Source: Bicyclus anynana (Eukaryota > Arthropoda > Insecta > Lepidoptera > Nymphalidae). From it: a DNA stretch of 64,000 nucleotides. The notes below the pieces were generated by a model. It saw nothing but the letters and a program-made list of their open reading frames with translations, ran no database searches and had not been told where the DNA came from. Below, in pieces: positions 52,661-62,664 of the stretch (position 1 is its first letter; each line of letters begins with the position of its first letter). The stretch covers positions 8,149,355 through 8,213,354 of the forward strand of contig NC_069104.1 of the NCBI RefSeq assembly GCF_947172395.1. Reading direction: 5' to 3'. Made by a program: the position numbers and the translations under genes.

Positions 52661-53144
52661 CAGGGTTTCTCAAAGTGAGTCTAGGGGTTCGCCATTTGAC
52701 GGCAGAGGGTTCGCGACAAGATTTACGTAATGGTGGCTTGATAACTGATACCAAGTCAGACTTAAGGTAAAATTGTCCAAAATTACTCCTAACATTGAAT
52801 CCATTTGCGACAAGAAACAAGGACACCCATCACATTATTTCTTACCACAAAGACATTTCTTTTGGTACCTAAATTATATTGTGTTACCTTTTATTCAAAT
52901 AAAAACATTTTTTTTAACAGCTTTTTTTTTTTAATATTAATTTTTCTTTTATTGAGAAAGAATACAATAAGGAACTTAAGCTAACTTATCCTAATAACTA
53001 CAAATCATGCCCACGTGGAATGGTGGCAAGAATACTAACAATCAAATTATTTTTTTTCTTTGGGGTTTCCCCATTAGTAAGGGGTTCGCTGTCACTTGGA
53101 AATTTTAACAGGGTTTCGTGGAGCCGAAAGTTCGAGAAACCCTG
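52661..53144. mobile_element. hAT-like MITE with exact 8-bp target duplication
   Basis: Termini CAGGGTTTCTCAAAG and TTCGAGAAACCCTG are inverted. TTCCATAC lies immediately outside on both sides (52653-52660 and 53145-53152). It is 484 bp with no transposase frame. The inner GGGGTTCGC blocks occur near both ends. A partial relative is at 20512-20645. It lies about 150 bp left of the DIRS element. Confidence 0.88.
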
Positions 53145-53311
53145 TTCCATACCAATCAACTTGAGAACCTCCTCATTTTTGAATTCGGCTAAAAATAATG
53201 ATTGTCAGTTTTGCATCGGTATGATCATCATATCAGCCGATGTACGTCCACAGCTGCAAGACAGCGTCTACTTACTAATACAAGTAGAAAACTGTTTGTG
53301 TATTATATTTC

Positions 53312-53468
53312 TCAGCTTCACTCGACCCGATTTTATATTAACATATTGTAGTATACTCCTATGCTACAGCCAATGACACAGTTTTTTAAAGTTAATAGGA
53401 ATTTTTCAAAATATCACCATGGCAACCCAAACACCACCCCCGCGCGGCCATAGGTCGCCATCTTCATT
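53312..53468 (+). repeat. DIRS left inverted terminal repeat (157 bp)
   Basis: Begins TCAGCTTCACTCGACCCGAT and ends GGTCGCCATCTTCATT. By eye it is the exact reverse complement of 58123-58279. The outer extension ATTATATTTC (53302-53311) is matched only in the internal complementary region. Confidence 0.92.
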
Positions 53469-53574
53469 CTGTGTTTCTGTGTTCAAAGCCTAGACACGCT
53501 AATTCAAATAAAAATAATTTTAATCGTGGAAATCTTAGAATTTATAAAATTTAAATAAAATTATTTAGTTAGTC

Positions 53575-53817
53575 ATGCCAAAAGGCAAACGTAAACGTAA
53601 AAGTAATGAAAAATATGCAGATATTAGGAAAAAATTACGGAAAATCGAGGCAAGACTCGATAGGTCAACGCGGCGTCGAACCGTATCTTCAGGGCCGATG
53701 ATGTTAGAAGAAAAACATCATTATTCAGGGAGTAAGTCGTCAGGTCAGTTCAACATCTTGTATAATATAATATACCCACATTTTCTTGTAAGAAAACGAT
53801 TTGCTATCATAATTTAA
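53575..53817 (+). pseudogene. DIRS gag-like ORF, N-terminal part
   Basis: Starts ATG with MPKGKRKRKSNEKYADIRKK, then LRKIEARLDR, a strongly basic segment with a charged coiled-coil-like pattern, the usual start of insect DIRS gag-like proteins. After SGSKSSG it runs into the sequence before the tandem array and stops. Donor-like GGGA|GTAAGT and CAG|GTCAGT sites lie at the break, so the array may sit in an intron. I could not find an acceptor that keeps the frame. Confidence 0.7.
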
Positions 53818-53832
53818 TTTCATACGTAATAT

Positions 53833-54888
53833 GATGACATTTAGTGATGCGGGATGCCATCTGAGCTATCTATCCCTGTCACAAAACCTTTTTTCACTTA
53901 GCCCAACTGGGGCTAGGTCCATTCTCAAAGATCATATTAATTTATGATTCTTGTTACATTTTTATAATGTAAATTAGTGATGCGGGACGCCAACTGGGCT
54001 ATCCCTGTCGCAAAACCTTTTTTCACTTAGCCCAACTGGGGTTAAGTCCATTCTCAAAGATCATATTTATGATTCTTGTTACATTTTTACAATGTAAATT
54101 AGTGATGCGGGACGCCAACTGGGCTATCCCTGTCGCAAAACCTTTTTTCACTTAGCCCAACTGGGGCTAAGTCCATTCTCAAAGATCATATTAATTTATG
54201 ATTCTTGTTACATTTTTATAATGTAAATTAGTGATGCGGGACGCCAACTGGGCTATCCCTGTCGCAAAACCTTTTTTCACTTAGCCCAATTGGGGTTAAG
54301 TCCATTCTCAAAGATCATATTAATTTATGATTCTTGTTACATTTTTATAATGTAAATTAGTGATGCGGGACGCCAACTGGGCTATCCCTGTCGCAAAACC
54401 TTTTTTCACTTAGCCCAACTGGGGCTAAGTCCATTCTCAAAGATCATATTAATTTATGATTCTTGTTACATTTTTATAATGTAAATTAGTGATGCGGGAC
54501 GCCAACTGGGCTATCCCTGTCGCAAAACCTTTTTTCACTTAGCCCAACTGGGGCTAAGTCCATTCTCAAAGATCATATTAATTTATGATTCTTGTTACAT
54601 TTTTATAATGTAAATTAGTGATGCGGGACGCCAACTGGGCTATCCCTGTCGCAAAACCTTTTTTCACTTAGCCCAATTGGGGTTAAGTCCATTCTCAAAG
54701 ATCATATTTATGATTCTTATTACATTTTTACAATGTAAATTAGTGATGCGGGACGCCAACTGGGCTATCCCTGTCGCAAAACCTTTTTTTCACTTAGCCC
54801 AACTGGGGCTAAGTCCATTCTCAAAGATCATATTTACGATTCTTGTTACATTTTTATAATGTAAATTAGTGCGGGACGCCATCTGGGC
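53833..54888 (+). repeat. Tandem array of 125-133 bp units inside the DIRS element
   Basis: About eight units. TGATGCGGGA(C/T)GCCA starts at 53845, 53978, 54103, 54232, 54361, 54490, 54619 and 54744, with a final partial unit at about 54870. Steps are 133, 125, 129, 129, 129, 129, 125 and about 126. Units contain CTGGGCTATCCCTGTCGCAA, AACCTTTTTTCACTTAGCCC, AACTGGGGCTAAGTCCATTC and TTATGATTCTTGTTACATTT. The variants (AACTGGGGCTAAG versus AATTGGGGTTAAG, with or without TTAA) recur, suggesting blockwise amplification. The edge units (first and last) are the most diverged. Confidence 0.95.
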
Positions 54889-55102
54889 TAAAAAATGCTG
54901 GTCACGTAAAAAACACTTATTAGGCATTCTTATACTTCTTGTTACCACAAAAAAAAAAAAAAAAAACTGATAATGGTATGGCATTGATAAACATTTCGGT
55001 TTTAATCGCTTATATGGCTTCACTCCTTGACCAGCCTGACGAATATAAATCAAACCCTAGCATGCAGAATATGCCTGTGGCTTCTACCACAAATCTTTCA
55101 GC

Positions 55103-55790
55103 GATCCCTATTTGACCACCTCGAACAGTACTCCAAGCCCAAGCTCAGCGGGTAATCAATCTTGCGCCCGGAGCCCGACACCAGCCACTGCGATCGTGCT
55201 AGTTTTAAGTGATGCACCGGCAGAGTCCCAGGAGCCAGAGGTCGATGAAGCGATGCTCGCTCTATTGGGTGATTGTATTGTAGACAACAAATTTGGGAAG
55301 GCTATCCATAAAGACCTAAAGACCATCATGATGGCTTGAAATACTTAGTAAGGGGCTACAAAAGGAGGTTAAAGATAAGATACTCCAAGAATATTGAATA
55401 CCCGAAAATTGCGATTTGTTGGTCGCGCCCGTCCTTAACCCTGAGGTTAAGGCAGGCAATGGTCAAGAGGGATTCATCACTAATGACTAAACAGAAACGC
55501 CGTTGCGGCTATTAATCAAGCTATTGAATTATCACTAGCTAAGGAAAATCACACAAAAATATTGAAGATGTTTGTTTTCAGATTTCTTAAGAAGTAATAA
55601 TAATCCTAATAATAATCGATTAATCTCGAAAACCCTGCCTTGGAAAACGGGGCTGAAGTCTGAAACAGAGAAGCCTCGCCGCAGCCAGGGTCATCGTGTA
55701 GCGCTGAACAGCTCTCAACAGCGGGGGATAGCCGACCAGCCAGCACCGAGAACTTACAAGTACCCGAGACAGTACCTCTAAAATTATTTA
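55103..55790 (+). pseudogene. DIRS gag-like ORF, C-terminal part
   Basis: Frame fragments read SNSTPSPSSAG, DEAMLALLGD, FGKAIHKDLK, then in other frames LSKGLQKEVKDKILQEY, IPENCDLLVAPVLNPEVKAG, and FSDFLRSNNNPNN and RTYKYPRQYL. This order matches the conserved middle and tail of insect DIRS gag-like proteins. Several stops and at least two frameshifts separate the pieces. The frame at 55112 begins with TTG, not ATG, so it is not an independent start. Confidence 0.75.
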
Positions 55791-56260
55791 GTTAGATTGC
55801 AGCGCTATATTAAATGTTGGAGTGATATTACAGATGATCCCATCATTTCATCGTGGTTACATGGATATGAAATTCCTTTTACTTCATTTCCAATTCGTAT
55901 TCGGAATAATACTTCAGACTTTGTTAATCAATCTAATGTCTGTTAGATATAATTGCTATATCTATATCTATATAAATCTGTCAATCTAATGTCTGTTATA
56001 TATTAATGCAAAATCTAGATGCACGCACACATTAATGGCGAATTTATTTTAAACATATTTTTAGTTCCGAAACCAAATGGCGATAAAAGATTACTTTTGC
56101 AATAGATTTGTTATCACATTTTTAAAATGGAGGATTATAGAAATATCTCCAAGCTTATTGCATACAACTATTATATGGCAAAAATTGATATATGAAGCAT
56201 GCCTATTTTTTTATCTAAATCATTAGAAAGACTTGGGACTTCGATGCGATAGAAATAACT
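55790..56260 (+). pseudogene. DIRS reverse transcriptase remnant
   Basis: Pieces visible: WSDITDDPIISSWLHGYEIP, FLVPKPNGDKRLLLQ, KMEDYRNISKLIAYNYYMAK and then ID, the start of RT motif A. The catalytic YxDD region is not found, so the palm domain has been lost or scrambled. A short direct duplication (CAATCTAATGTCTGTTA) at 55928-55998 lies between the first two pieces. Confidence 0.78.
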
Positions 56261-56340
56261 ATAAAGTTACCTATTAAAAAAAAAAAAAAAAGAGATTAAA
56301 GAATCATTAATAAAATACATTAATCAGAATAAGTGTAAAT

Positions 56341-56883
56341 ACTATCAATCTTGAAATGAAAGTAGCTTGCTTTGGTCTGAAAGTTTGTGCTAAAAAGCTT
56401 AAATAGTAACGAAGTATTACTGCGAATTGATAATGTTCCTGCTATATCATACATCTGAATGAAATTGCTAGAGAGATGGCAAGATGGCAGTAGTGTGAAA
56501 CAAGAAATATAACAGTGATTGTCTCGTATACTATAATAGTTTCCCTCGTATGCTAAAGATAATCTTGAAGCCTATTCTATAAGGCATAGGGACATAGGAA
56601 CTTTGTGAATATGTTTCTTATGTTTCTTTTAAAAATAGTTTATATTTTCGGTAAATCAGAGATAGACCTCTTTACTTGATGTAATGTATGTGCCACTTCT
56701 CGTTACATTTCTCGAAAAACGTTCTCAATGCATGGCTGTCAATGCCTTTACTGTTTCATGGTTTCATTTATCATTTTATGCATTCCCTCCGTTCTCCTTC
56801 ATTTTGAAAATGTTACAAAAAATAATATGCGATAAAGCAGAAGGCAAAATATTTGTGCCCTATTGGCCAACTCAAGCGTGGTA
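56341..56883 (+). pseudogene. DIRS RNase H and RT-RH C-terminal remnant
   Basis: LEMKVACFGLKVCAKKLK and then EVLLRIDNVPAISYI correspond to the RNase H strands with an acidic residue (RIDN). Further on, KRSQCMAVNAFTVSWFHLSF, YAFPPFSFILKMLQKI, and AEGKIFVPYWPTQAW are the very conserved end of the DIRS RT-RH polyprotein. Stops and frame changes lie between the blocks. Confidence 0.82.
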
Positions 56884-57059
56884 ACCTATCCTTAAAAAAA
56901 AAATAAAAAAATTACAGTAAAAGATCCTATTTATTTTGGTCCACGTATTAGTTTATTTGAAATTTCTTCTAGGGTTATCCTGGTTGCCGTGACATATTCT
57001 GGCAAGCTTTATTAAATGTTACCTAATTCAGTCGAGATTATGTGAGCTTCTTTAACTAT

Positions 57060-57740
57060 TAACACGTATCAACGATGGGTGTTTTAAGGAATGGCTGGAT
57101 TATTGTAAAAAAAAAAAAAAAAAACAAATTAATTATTTAGATCCTTCTATTCCATTAACATTTCAAAATTGTACCAAATATGGCACAGTTAATAGTTACA
57201 AATCAGCTTTATTGTTATTCATAGGTTTTCAATCTGTTAATGACAGAATGAAACGGTTTATAAAAGGTGTTTTCAGATTAAGACCACAAAGGTCCTAGGT
57301 ATAATCTGACCTGGCCCATCATCCCAGCATCGTGCTTAATTATTTATCTGACTTTTTGGCCTGGGAACACTTAAAAAAATAATAATTTCAACCTTTATTA
57401 AAACTACCGTTTTTTCAATGAAAAACCTGAAATTTGTCCCGCTAAAGATATGAAATCATATACACAAAAAAACTAGATTATTACGCACAAAAAATTAAGA
57501 CTGGTTGTTTCATAGTATCAAAAATCATCATCAGAATATTTTATCCCAAAGGCTTAGCCATTGGATAAAAGACACAATTCAAAACAGTGGTGAAGATACG
57601 TCAATATTCTCTGCACATAGTAGGTACTCGACATGCGATCATTTCAGCAGCTAATAGACTTGGGGTTAATTTTGATATAATTAGGAAGACAGCGGGATGG
57701 ACTCTGACATCCTCAGTCTTTGCAAAAAATTTATAATCGA
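57060..57740 (+). pseudogene. DIRS tyrosine recombinase remnant
   Basis: The clearest part is 57508-57734. LSQRLSHWIKDTIQNSGEDT and SIFSAHS carry the catalytic His region. In another frame, TRHAIISAANRLGVNFDIIR and KTAGWT complete the H-x-x-R and GW motifs. One frameshift separates His from Arg, and a stop follows FAKNL where the nucleophilic Tyr is expected (consensus FAxFY), so the enzyme is dead. The upstream part (57060-57480) is AT-rich and only weakly recognisable. Confidence 0.8.
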
Positions 57741-57910
57741 GAAGTCATATCCGATCATAAACAATTTGCGTTGTCTATATTATATAACAACAATAATATG
57801 AATGGTTCATAATATACTCTGATTATTATACTCATGTAATCCTAACGGAAATGATTAAGAATTAAAATTCTACATATGTAGTTCACATAACTTTTATTTA
57901 CTCTGAACAT

Positions 57911-58034
57911 CCTACAATATGTTAATATAAAATCGGGTCGAGTGAAGCTGAGAAATATAATTAAGGATCAAACGAACTTACCTGGAAGTGAAGTTCGATC
58001 ATAATTATATGATCAGCTTCACTCGACCCGATTT
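57911..58034 (+). repeat. DIRS internal complementary region
   Basis: The first half (57912-57961: CTACAATATGTTAATATAAA, GAAGCTGAGAAATATAAT) is complementary to the left end of the element, including its outer extension. The second half (TAAGGATCAAACGAACTTAC, GATCAGCTTCACTCGACCCG) is complementary to the right end (58268-58336). The junction TATAATTAAGG overlaps both. This splint is used in DIRS replication to circularise the cDNA. Confidence 0.9.
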
Positions 58035-58122
58035 ATAAATAAGCACCCTCCCATATGTAGCAAATATTTATTTACTTCCCTACCCATTATGTGAACTAGT
58101 CAATATCCCTAACTCTAAACTA

Positions 58123-58279
58123 AATGAAGATGGCGACCTATGGCCGCGCGGGGGTGGTGTTTGGGTTGCCATGGTGATATTTTGAAAAATTCCTATTAAC
58201 TTTAAAAAACTGTGTCATTGGCTGTAGCATAGGAGTATACTACAATATGTTAATATAAAATCGGGTCGAGTGAAGCTGA
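58123..58279 (-). repeat. DIRS right inverted terminal repeat (157 bp)
   Basis: Starts AATGAAGATGGCGACCTATG and ends GGGTCGAGTGAAGCTGA. Reverse complement of 53312-53468. The outer extension 58280-58336 (TCATATAATTATGATCGAAC ... GATCCTTAATTATA) is mirrored in the internal complementary region. Confidence 0.92.
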
Positions 58280-58339
58280 TCATATAATTATGATCGAACT
58301 TCACTTCCAGGTAAGTTCGTTTGATCCTTAATTATAATA

Positions 58340-59355
58340 CCTATACCTATGCTGATAAAGAGAAATTGCACCTCCTTTTTTACAAGTCTGGTTAAAAGAC
58401 CTTTCTGACATTCAGTATACAAACAATACCGCAATAAAATAATAATAAAAAAATATTTGAAATGGTTTATTTTAGTTGCGTGTCCATTGCCGATACCCAA
58501 GCTACATAAAGGGTTTATAAAGTTATAATGTTACAACCATAACAGTCGCATTCAATGACCACCCACTTTGCGATAAAAGGCCCAAAACAAAAAGCCAAAA
58601 TCAAAAAGGCCAGGTGTGACCAAACTGGCATATTTTCTTGGAACTCGCCAAAAGTGTAATCGTATGAAAAATGCTACAAATTCTTTTTTATTATATTTTT
58701 TATAACACGTATTTTACTTGTTCCTTGAATCCTGCTTCCAAACAATGATTATTTACACATTATCTGGTGCAGTAAAGACGATCTGTATATATTATTTCTT
58801 TTCAATATAAGGTATTTATTAGTATATTTTGATATGTATTTTATTCATTATTGTAGGTATTTGTGTAATATTGTTTATGTATTAGGATGTAAATTATTTG
58901 TATGTATGTGTATTACTAATACTATGGTTATTTTTGTTTTACGCCACCTGCTGATGTCCTTAAGTTTTCCTAAACCGAAGGTTGCCTGGAAGAAATCGCT
59001 ACTTAGCGATAAGGCCGCCTTTTGTATGCTGATCTCTTCTTAATTTGTTTTTTATTTCACTTGTTTTTGTCTTTGTGGTGTGCAAATAAAGTATATTTAT
59101 CTTATCTTTATCTTAATGATTTAACACAAACTTAGGAGTATGGGTCGATAAGGTAAATGATCAAAAAACATAATAATCATACAGTTTCTAGGAAAAGAGA
59201 TTGATTTTATTGGTAACTCAAGGGTCTCGACTTCGCAACATGTGACAATAATTTCTATAAAAAATAACAAAATGGCGACTTTGAACTTTGGCCATCGCCC
59301 ATACAAAAATTTACGAACTTTGAAAACGCTTCACCGAAAAATTTAATATTTATTA
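58340..59355. other. Gene-free stretch right of the DIRS element
   Basis: AT-rich. A patch GTCCTTAAGTTTTCCTAAAC and ATAAGGCCGCCTTTTGTATG with a following GTGTGCAAATAAAGTATATT at 58970-59105 resembles the 3' end of a LINE (the same CCGCCTTTTGTAT occurs near 30483). No gene-like frame. Confidence 0.4.
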
Positions 59356-59360
59356 CTCTA

Positions 59361-59882
59361 CTAGCTGACGCCGCGTGGTTTCACCCGTGTGGTTTCCGTT
59401 CCCGTAGGATTCGTCGTCGTTATCAACCCATATACGGCTCACTGCTGAGCTCGAGTCTCCTCTCAGAATGATAGGGGTTAGGCCAATAGTCCACCACGCT
59501 GGCCCAATGCAGATTGGTAGACTTCACACACGCAGAGAATTAAGAAATTCTCTGGTATGCAGGTTTCCTCACGATGTTTTCCTTCACCGATTGAGACACG
59601 TGATATTTAATTTCTTAAAATGCACACAACTGAAAAGTTGGAGGTGCATGCCCCGGACCGGATTCGAATCCACACCCTCCGAAATCAGAGGCAGAGGTCA
59701 TATCTACTGGGCTATCACGATAGGATTACGAATCCCGTACGATTACGGGGATAATATATCTATAGCCTATAGCCTTACTCGATAACTGGGCTATCTAATA
59801 CTAAAAGAATTTTGATCTGAGATTAGCGCGTTCAATCATACAAACAAACAAAAACTCTTCAGCTTTATAATATTAGTATAGA
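59361..59882 (-). mobile_element. Short Helitron split by a SINE-A
   Basis: The Helitron 3' end (CTAGCTGACGCCGCGTGGTT, TCACCCGTGTGG, CCGTTCCCGTAGGATT) runs to 59411 and resumes at 59721 (TAGGATTACGAATCCCGTAC, GGGGATAATATA) to its 5' end (TATAATATTAGTATAGA). Between lies a SINE-A flanked by TAGGATT at 59405-59411 and 59721-59727. Confidence 0.82.
59412..59720 (-). mobile_element. SINE-A copy with 7-bp target duplication
   Basis: Full-length, minus orientation: head TCGTGATAGCCCAGTAGATA at the high end, box B GGATTCGAATCCGGTCC, and tail GGGTTGATAACGACGACG. The flanking TAGGATT repeats are as above. Confidence 0.9.
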
Positions 59883-60089
59883 TGACCGACTATGACCGAG
59901 CTCGTTGTTTAGGACTTTTACGATCAATAAATTGATATCTTTTAGTTTATGACCACAAAAAATTTAATGACGCGATGTGACAAAAAATGCCCATCATACA
60001 AAACGATTAAAATTATAATACGTAGATAACGATGTTTCAAACTTATGTAGGTACTATCAAACACAAAATTCATAACAAAACAATCATTG

Positions 60090-60475
60090 TAATTCAAATC
60101 TAATATTACAAATACGAAAGATTGTTTTGTTTGGTTGTAACGTATAGGCTGCTAAAGTAGGTACTAGACCGATTTTAAACATTTTTTGACCAATAGAAAA
60201 CCATGTTATCAGCGAGTAACAAATGCTAAATTTTATAACCATATTTTCACGGGAACGGACACTACGTGGATGAAAAGTCGCGCAAGGCGTCTACGATATT
60301 ATAAATGCGAAAGTGAGTCGGTTTGTTTGTTAATAGGCTTTCACCCTTTAACCGCTATACCGATTTTAAAAATTCCGTCACCAATGGAAAGCTATATTAT
60401 CAGCGAGTAACATACATTTTCGCCTTATTCCCGTGGGAGTACTACACGGGTGAAACCGCGGGGCGTCTGCTTCTC
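60090..60475 (+). mobile_element. Two Helitron-like remnants in tandem
   Basis: 60105-60290: TATTACAAATACGAAAGATT ... GAACGGACACTACGTGGATG, AAAAGTCGCGCAAGGCGTC. 60294-60475: GATATTATAAATGCGAAAGT, TTTGTTTGTTAATAGGC ... GGGTGAAACCGCGGGGCGTC. Each has the body order of the short Helitrons but with diverged ends. Confidence 0.5.
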
Positions 60476-60708
60476 AATTTATACTCAGTAGGTAGACCTG
60501 GTAGACATATTTCTAATCAGTAGCAAACTACCTAGAAGGTACATATTGATTCGTTATTCGATTTCCACATTCAATACAAAAGAAAACCGAAGAACCTTCA
60601 CCATCGTAATAAGCAATTTTCTGACTTCCTCCCACGTTATTACTTGCTACCTACTCGTACTGCGTAACAACAGATTTTGATTTGATCGGGTTCTTTGTTT
60701 GTATAAAT

Positions 60709-60960
60709 AGACAGACGCCACGCGATTTCACCCGCGTAGTACCCGTTCCCGTAGGAATATGGGGATAAAATACAGCCTATAGCACTCGGGGATAATGTAG
60801 CTTCCCAACAGTAAAAATATTTTTCGAACCTGTTAAGCAGTTTCGACGTCTATTCAATGTAAACAAACAAATGTTTCCTCTTTATAATATTCAACGAGTA
60901 ATAATGATAGATTATTCAACATAATATGTCCAACTAGTGGACGCCCGCGACTTCGTCGGC
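60709..60960 (-). mobile_element. Diverged Helitron and a second Helitron end
   Basis: AGACGCCACGCGATTTCACC, CGCGTAGTACCCGTTCCCGT ... TTTCCTCTTTATAATATTC (60709-60893) is a minus-oriented, diverged copy. At 60935 a new minus Helitron end (CTAGTGGACGCCCGCGACTT) starts and breaks off after about 25 bp. Confidence 0.5.
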
Positions 60961-60994
60961 CAGAAAATTTTGAAATCACAGACCGACACTTCAA

Positions 60995-61582
60995 TTTTAT
61001 TAACCGATTTCAAAAAAAGGAGGATGTTTTCAATTCGAGTGTATGTTTTTTGTTTTATTGTATGTATGTTACCTGATTACTCGAAGACGCCTAGACCGAT
61101 TTGAATAATTCTTTTTTTGTTCGAAAGGGTATACTCCTGAGGTGGTCCCATTTTCATTACGTCAAGATCTGATGATGAGATCCTAGAGAAATCGAGGGGA
61201 ACTTTCAAAAATCGTAAGAGCCCCGTCTAGCTACAATATTGAGTGATGAACAGTAGCTATCTTGTGATTGGGCTTGATTAATTTGTATTGATGAGGACAT
61301 TTCACCTAGATATCGGTTGTGACTGTCATTAGGGATTCTACCAACTGATCAGTTAAAGGCGGCTAAACCGGTGTCGTATTAATTTAAGCCGTTTCAAGAG
61401 CTACATGAAAGAACACAATCTGAAAAATCTTTATCTTTATGATATTCTGTCATTGCTTCAATTAATACATCACCGGGTCAGCACCGCCTTCAAACTGATC
61501 AGTAGGTAGAACATAATACGATGTTGTATTTCGCTTTTTAGTTTAGTCGGTACGTTTTATGTTTTTGAAGTCGGTTGAATTG
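60995..61582. mobile_element. TIR element, AACCGACTTC family, long form
   Basis: Ends ATTAACCGATTTCAAAAAAA and TTTTTGAAGTCGGTTGAATT are inverted. The left inside carries AGGAGGATGTTTTCAATTCG, ACCGATTTGAATAATTC, GGGTATACTCCTGAGGTGGT and GAGGGGAACTTTC. The right inside carries CACCGCCTTCAAACTGATCA. It is 588 bp with no transposase frame. The middle 61200-61440 is absent from the 62665 copy. Confidence 0.6.
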
Positions 61583-61904
61583 TTTTTATTATTTTTTTTA
61601 AACGTAAAACTTGTAATAAAGTAGGTAGTACCTTAGGTCAATGTAACATTATGTACATAACGCTGGCTTGGCTTATTTATTTGAAAATTGCTCCTTCTGC
61701 ATTTTATGTAGACAACTGCGTTTTAGTAATATGATACGATCGTGGATTGCTGACTCGAAGTCCGGAAATAGGTTTACATTGTATGGGACTAGTTATGGGC
61801 TATTGATTTTTTTTTTACTATCACAAGAAATGCTCAGTAGCATGGAAAATAGCCGGTTTTTTACTTACCATTTTGTGGGCCATCTGCTAGCTATTAGCAC
61901 TTAT

Positions 61905-62245
61905 TTGAGTCGTTGGTCTAGTGGTTAACTTATATATGGCTTTAGATCACGAGGGTTTGAGCCTTGGGGTATGCAAAACTTTTGTGTCTTCCAGTAAAAA
62001 TTCGTACCCTGGAGTTTGGTCGTACAAGTTACATCCGCGTGAGCATGTTAAGATGTTGGTCTTATGTCACGTGGCACGTCGTTTCTCTTTCTACAAACGC
62101 TATCGCTTCGAAAACTAAAAAATGTATCGACAACTTGATCACGTGACCTAACGTTAATGAATGTTATTCCCATACATTTTTTAATTTTAAGCGAAGCGTT
62201 AGCGTTTGTAGAAAGAGACACGACGTGACATGGCTACAGACCCTG
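61905..62245 (+). repeat. tRNA-like SINE head and inverted CACGTCG repeat
   Basis: At 61910-61975 a tRNA-like head (TCGTTGGTCTAGTGGTTAAC ... GATCACGAGGGTTTGAGCC) of a third SINE type is followed by CAGTAAAAATTCG. At 62060-62240, GTCACGTGGCACGTCGTTTC, TCTTTCTACAAACGCTATCG, CTTCGAAAA is mirrored by AGCGAAGCGTTAGCGTTTGT, AGAAAGAGACACGACGTGAC, an inverted pair around about 70 nt. The short frames at 61921-62146 read through this repeat. Confidence 0.55.
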
Positions 62246-62664
62246 ATCTCTATCATTAAAATCTGGATCTGGAAAAGGTGGGGGTTTTAAGTTTCACCCC
62301 CTCTCCTATAAGTAGAAAGACATGGTCTTATGGTGGCTAAAATAGAAAGATTCTGACGATATAATTTGTATACTCGTATTTGTGACAATGATCAAACCAG
62401 TAAATATATTTTTTGTTCAAAAATATAAATATAAGCCATTACGAACTATAAAAATATTAAATACCTCATCAAAATCCGCTTCCTGGAAATGGCACTATAC
62501 ATACAATGTAGTAAACAATGGCTTAAATCTAATAATTTATGGGAGATAAAAATAATGCTATTCAACAACGTCGAAGTATAAGCCCTCAAAAATAATAGTT
62601 TAAGCTCTGAATTAGAGACGGCTTATACTTGGGTTGCCAACATTTTGTCTAAAAAATATAGTAT

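Larger units (their letters stand above)
53302..58336 (+). mobile_element. DIRS-type tyrosine-recombinase retrotransposon, degraded
   Basis: About 5.03 kb. In order: left inverted terminal repeat, gag-like N-terminus, 125-133 bp tandem array, gag-like C-terminal part, reverse transcriptase, RNase H, tyrosine recombinase, internal complementary region, right inverted terminal repeat. Inverted termini plus an internal region complementary to both outer ends define the DIRS group, as opposed to PAT or Ngaro, which have split direct repeats. There is no target duplication, as expected for recombinase-mediated insertion. All ORFs are broken by stops and frameshifts, so this copy is not autonomous. 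Borders are set by the complementarity of the outer ends to the internal region and may shift by a few bases (shared TATAAT). Confidence 0.9.

Noticed and set aside
53833..54888. CRISPR-like array
   Set aside because: The context is an animal genome. Units of 125-133 bp are contiguous without unique spacers of constant size, and they lie inside a DIRS retrotransposon.
55112..55339. Independent 75-residue gene
   Set aside because: It begins with TTG, not ATG, and matches the middle of a DIRS gag-like protein. It is an internal fragment of that element.
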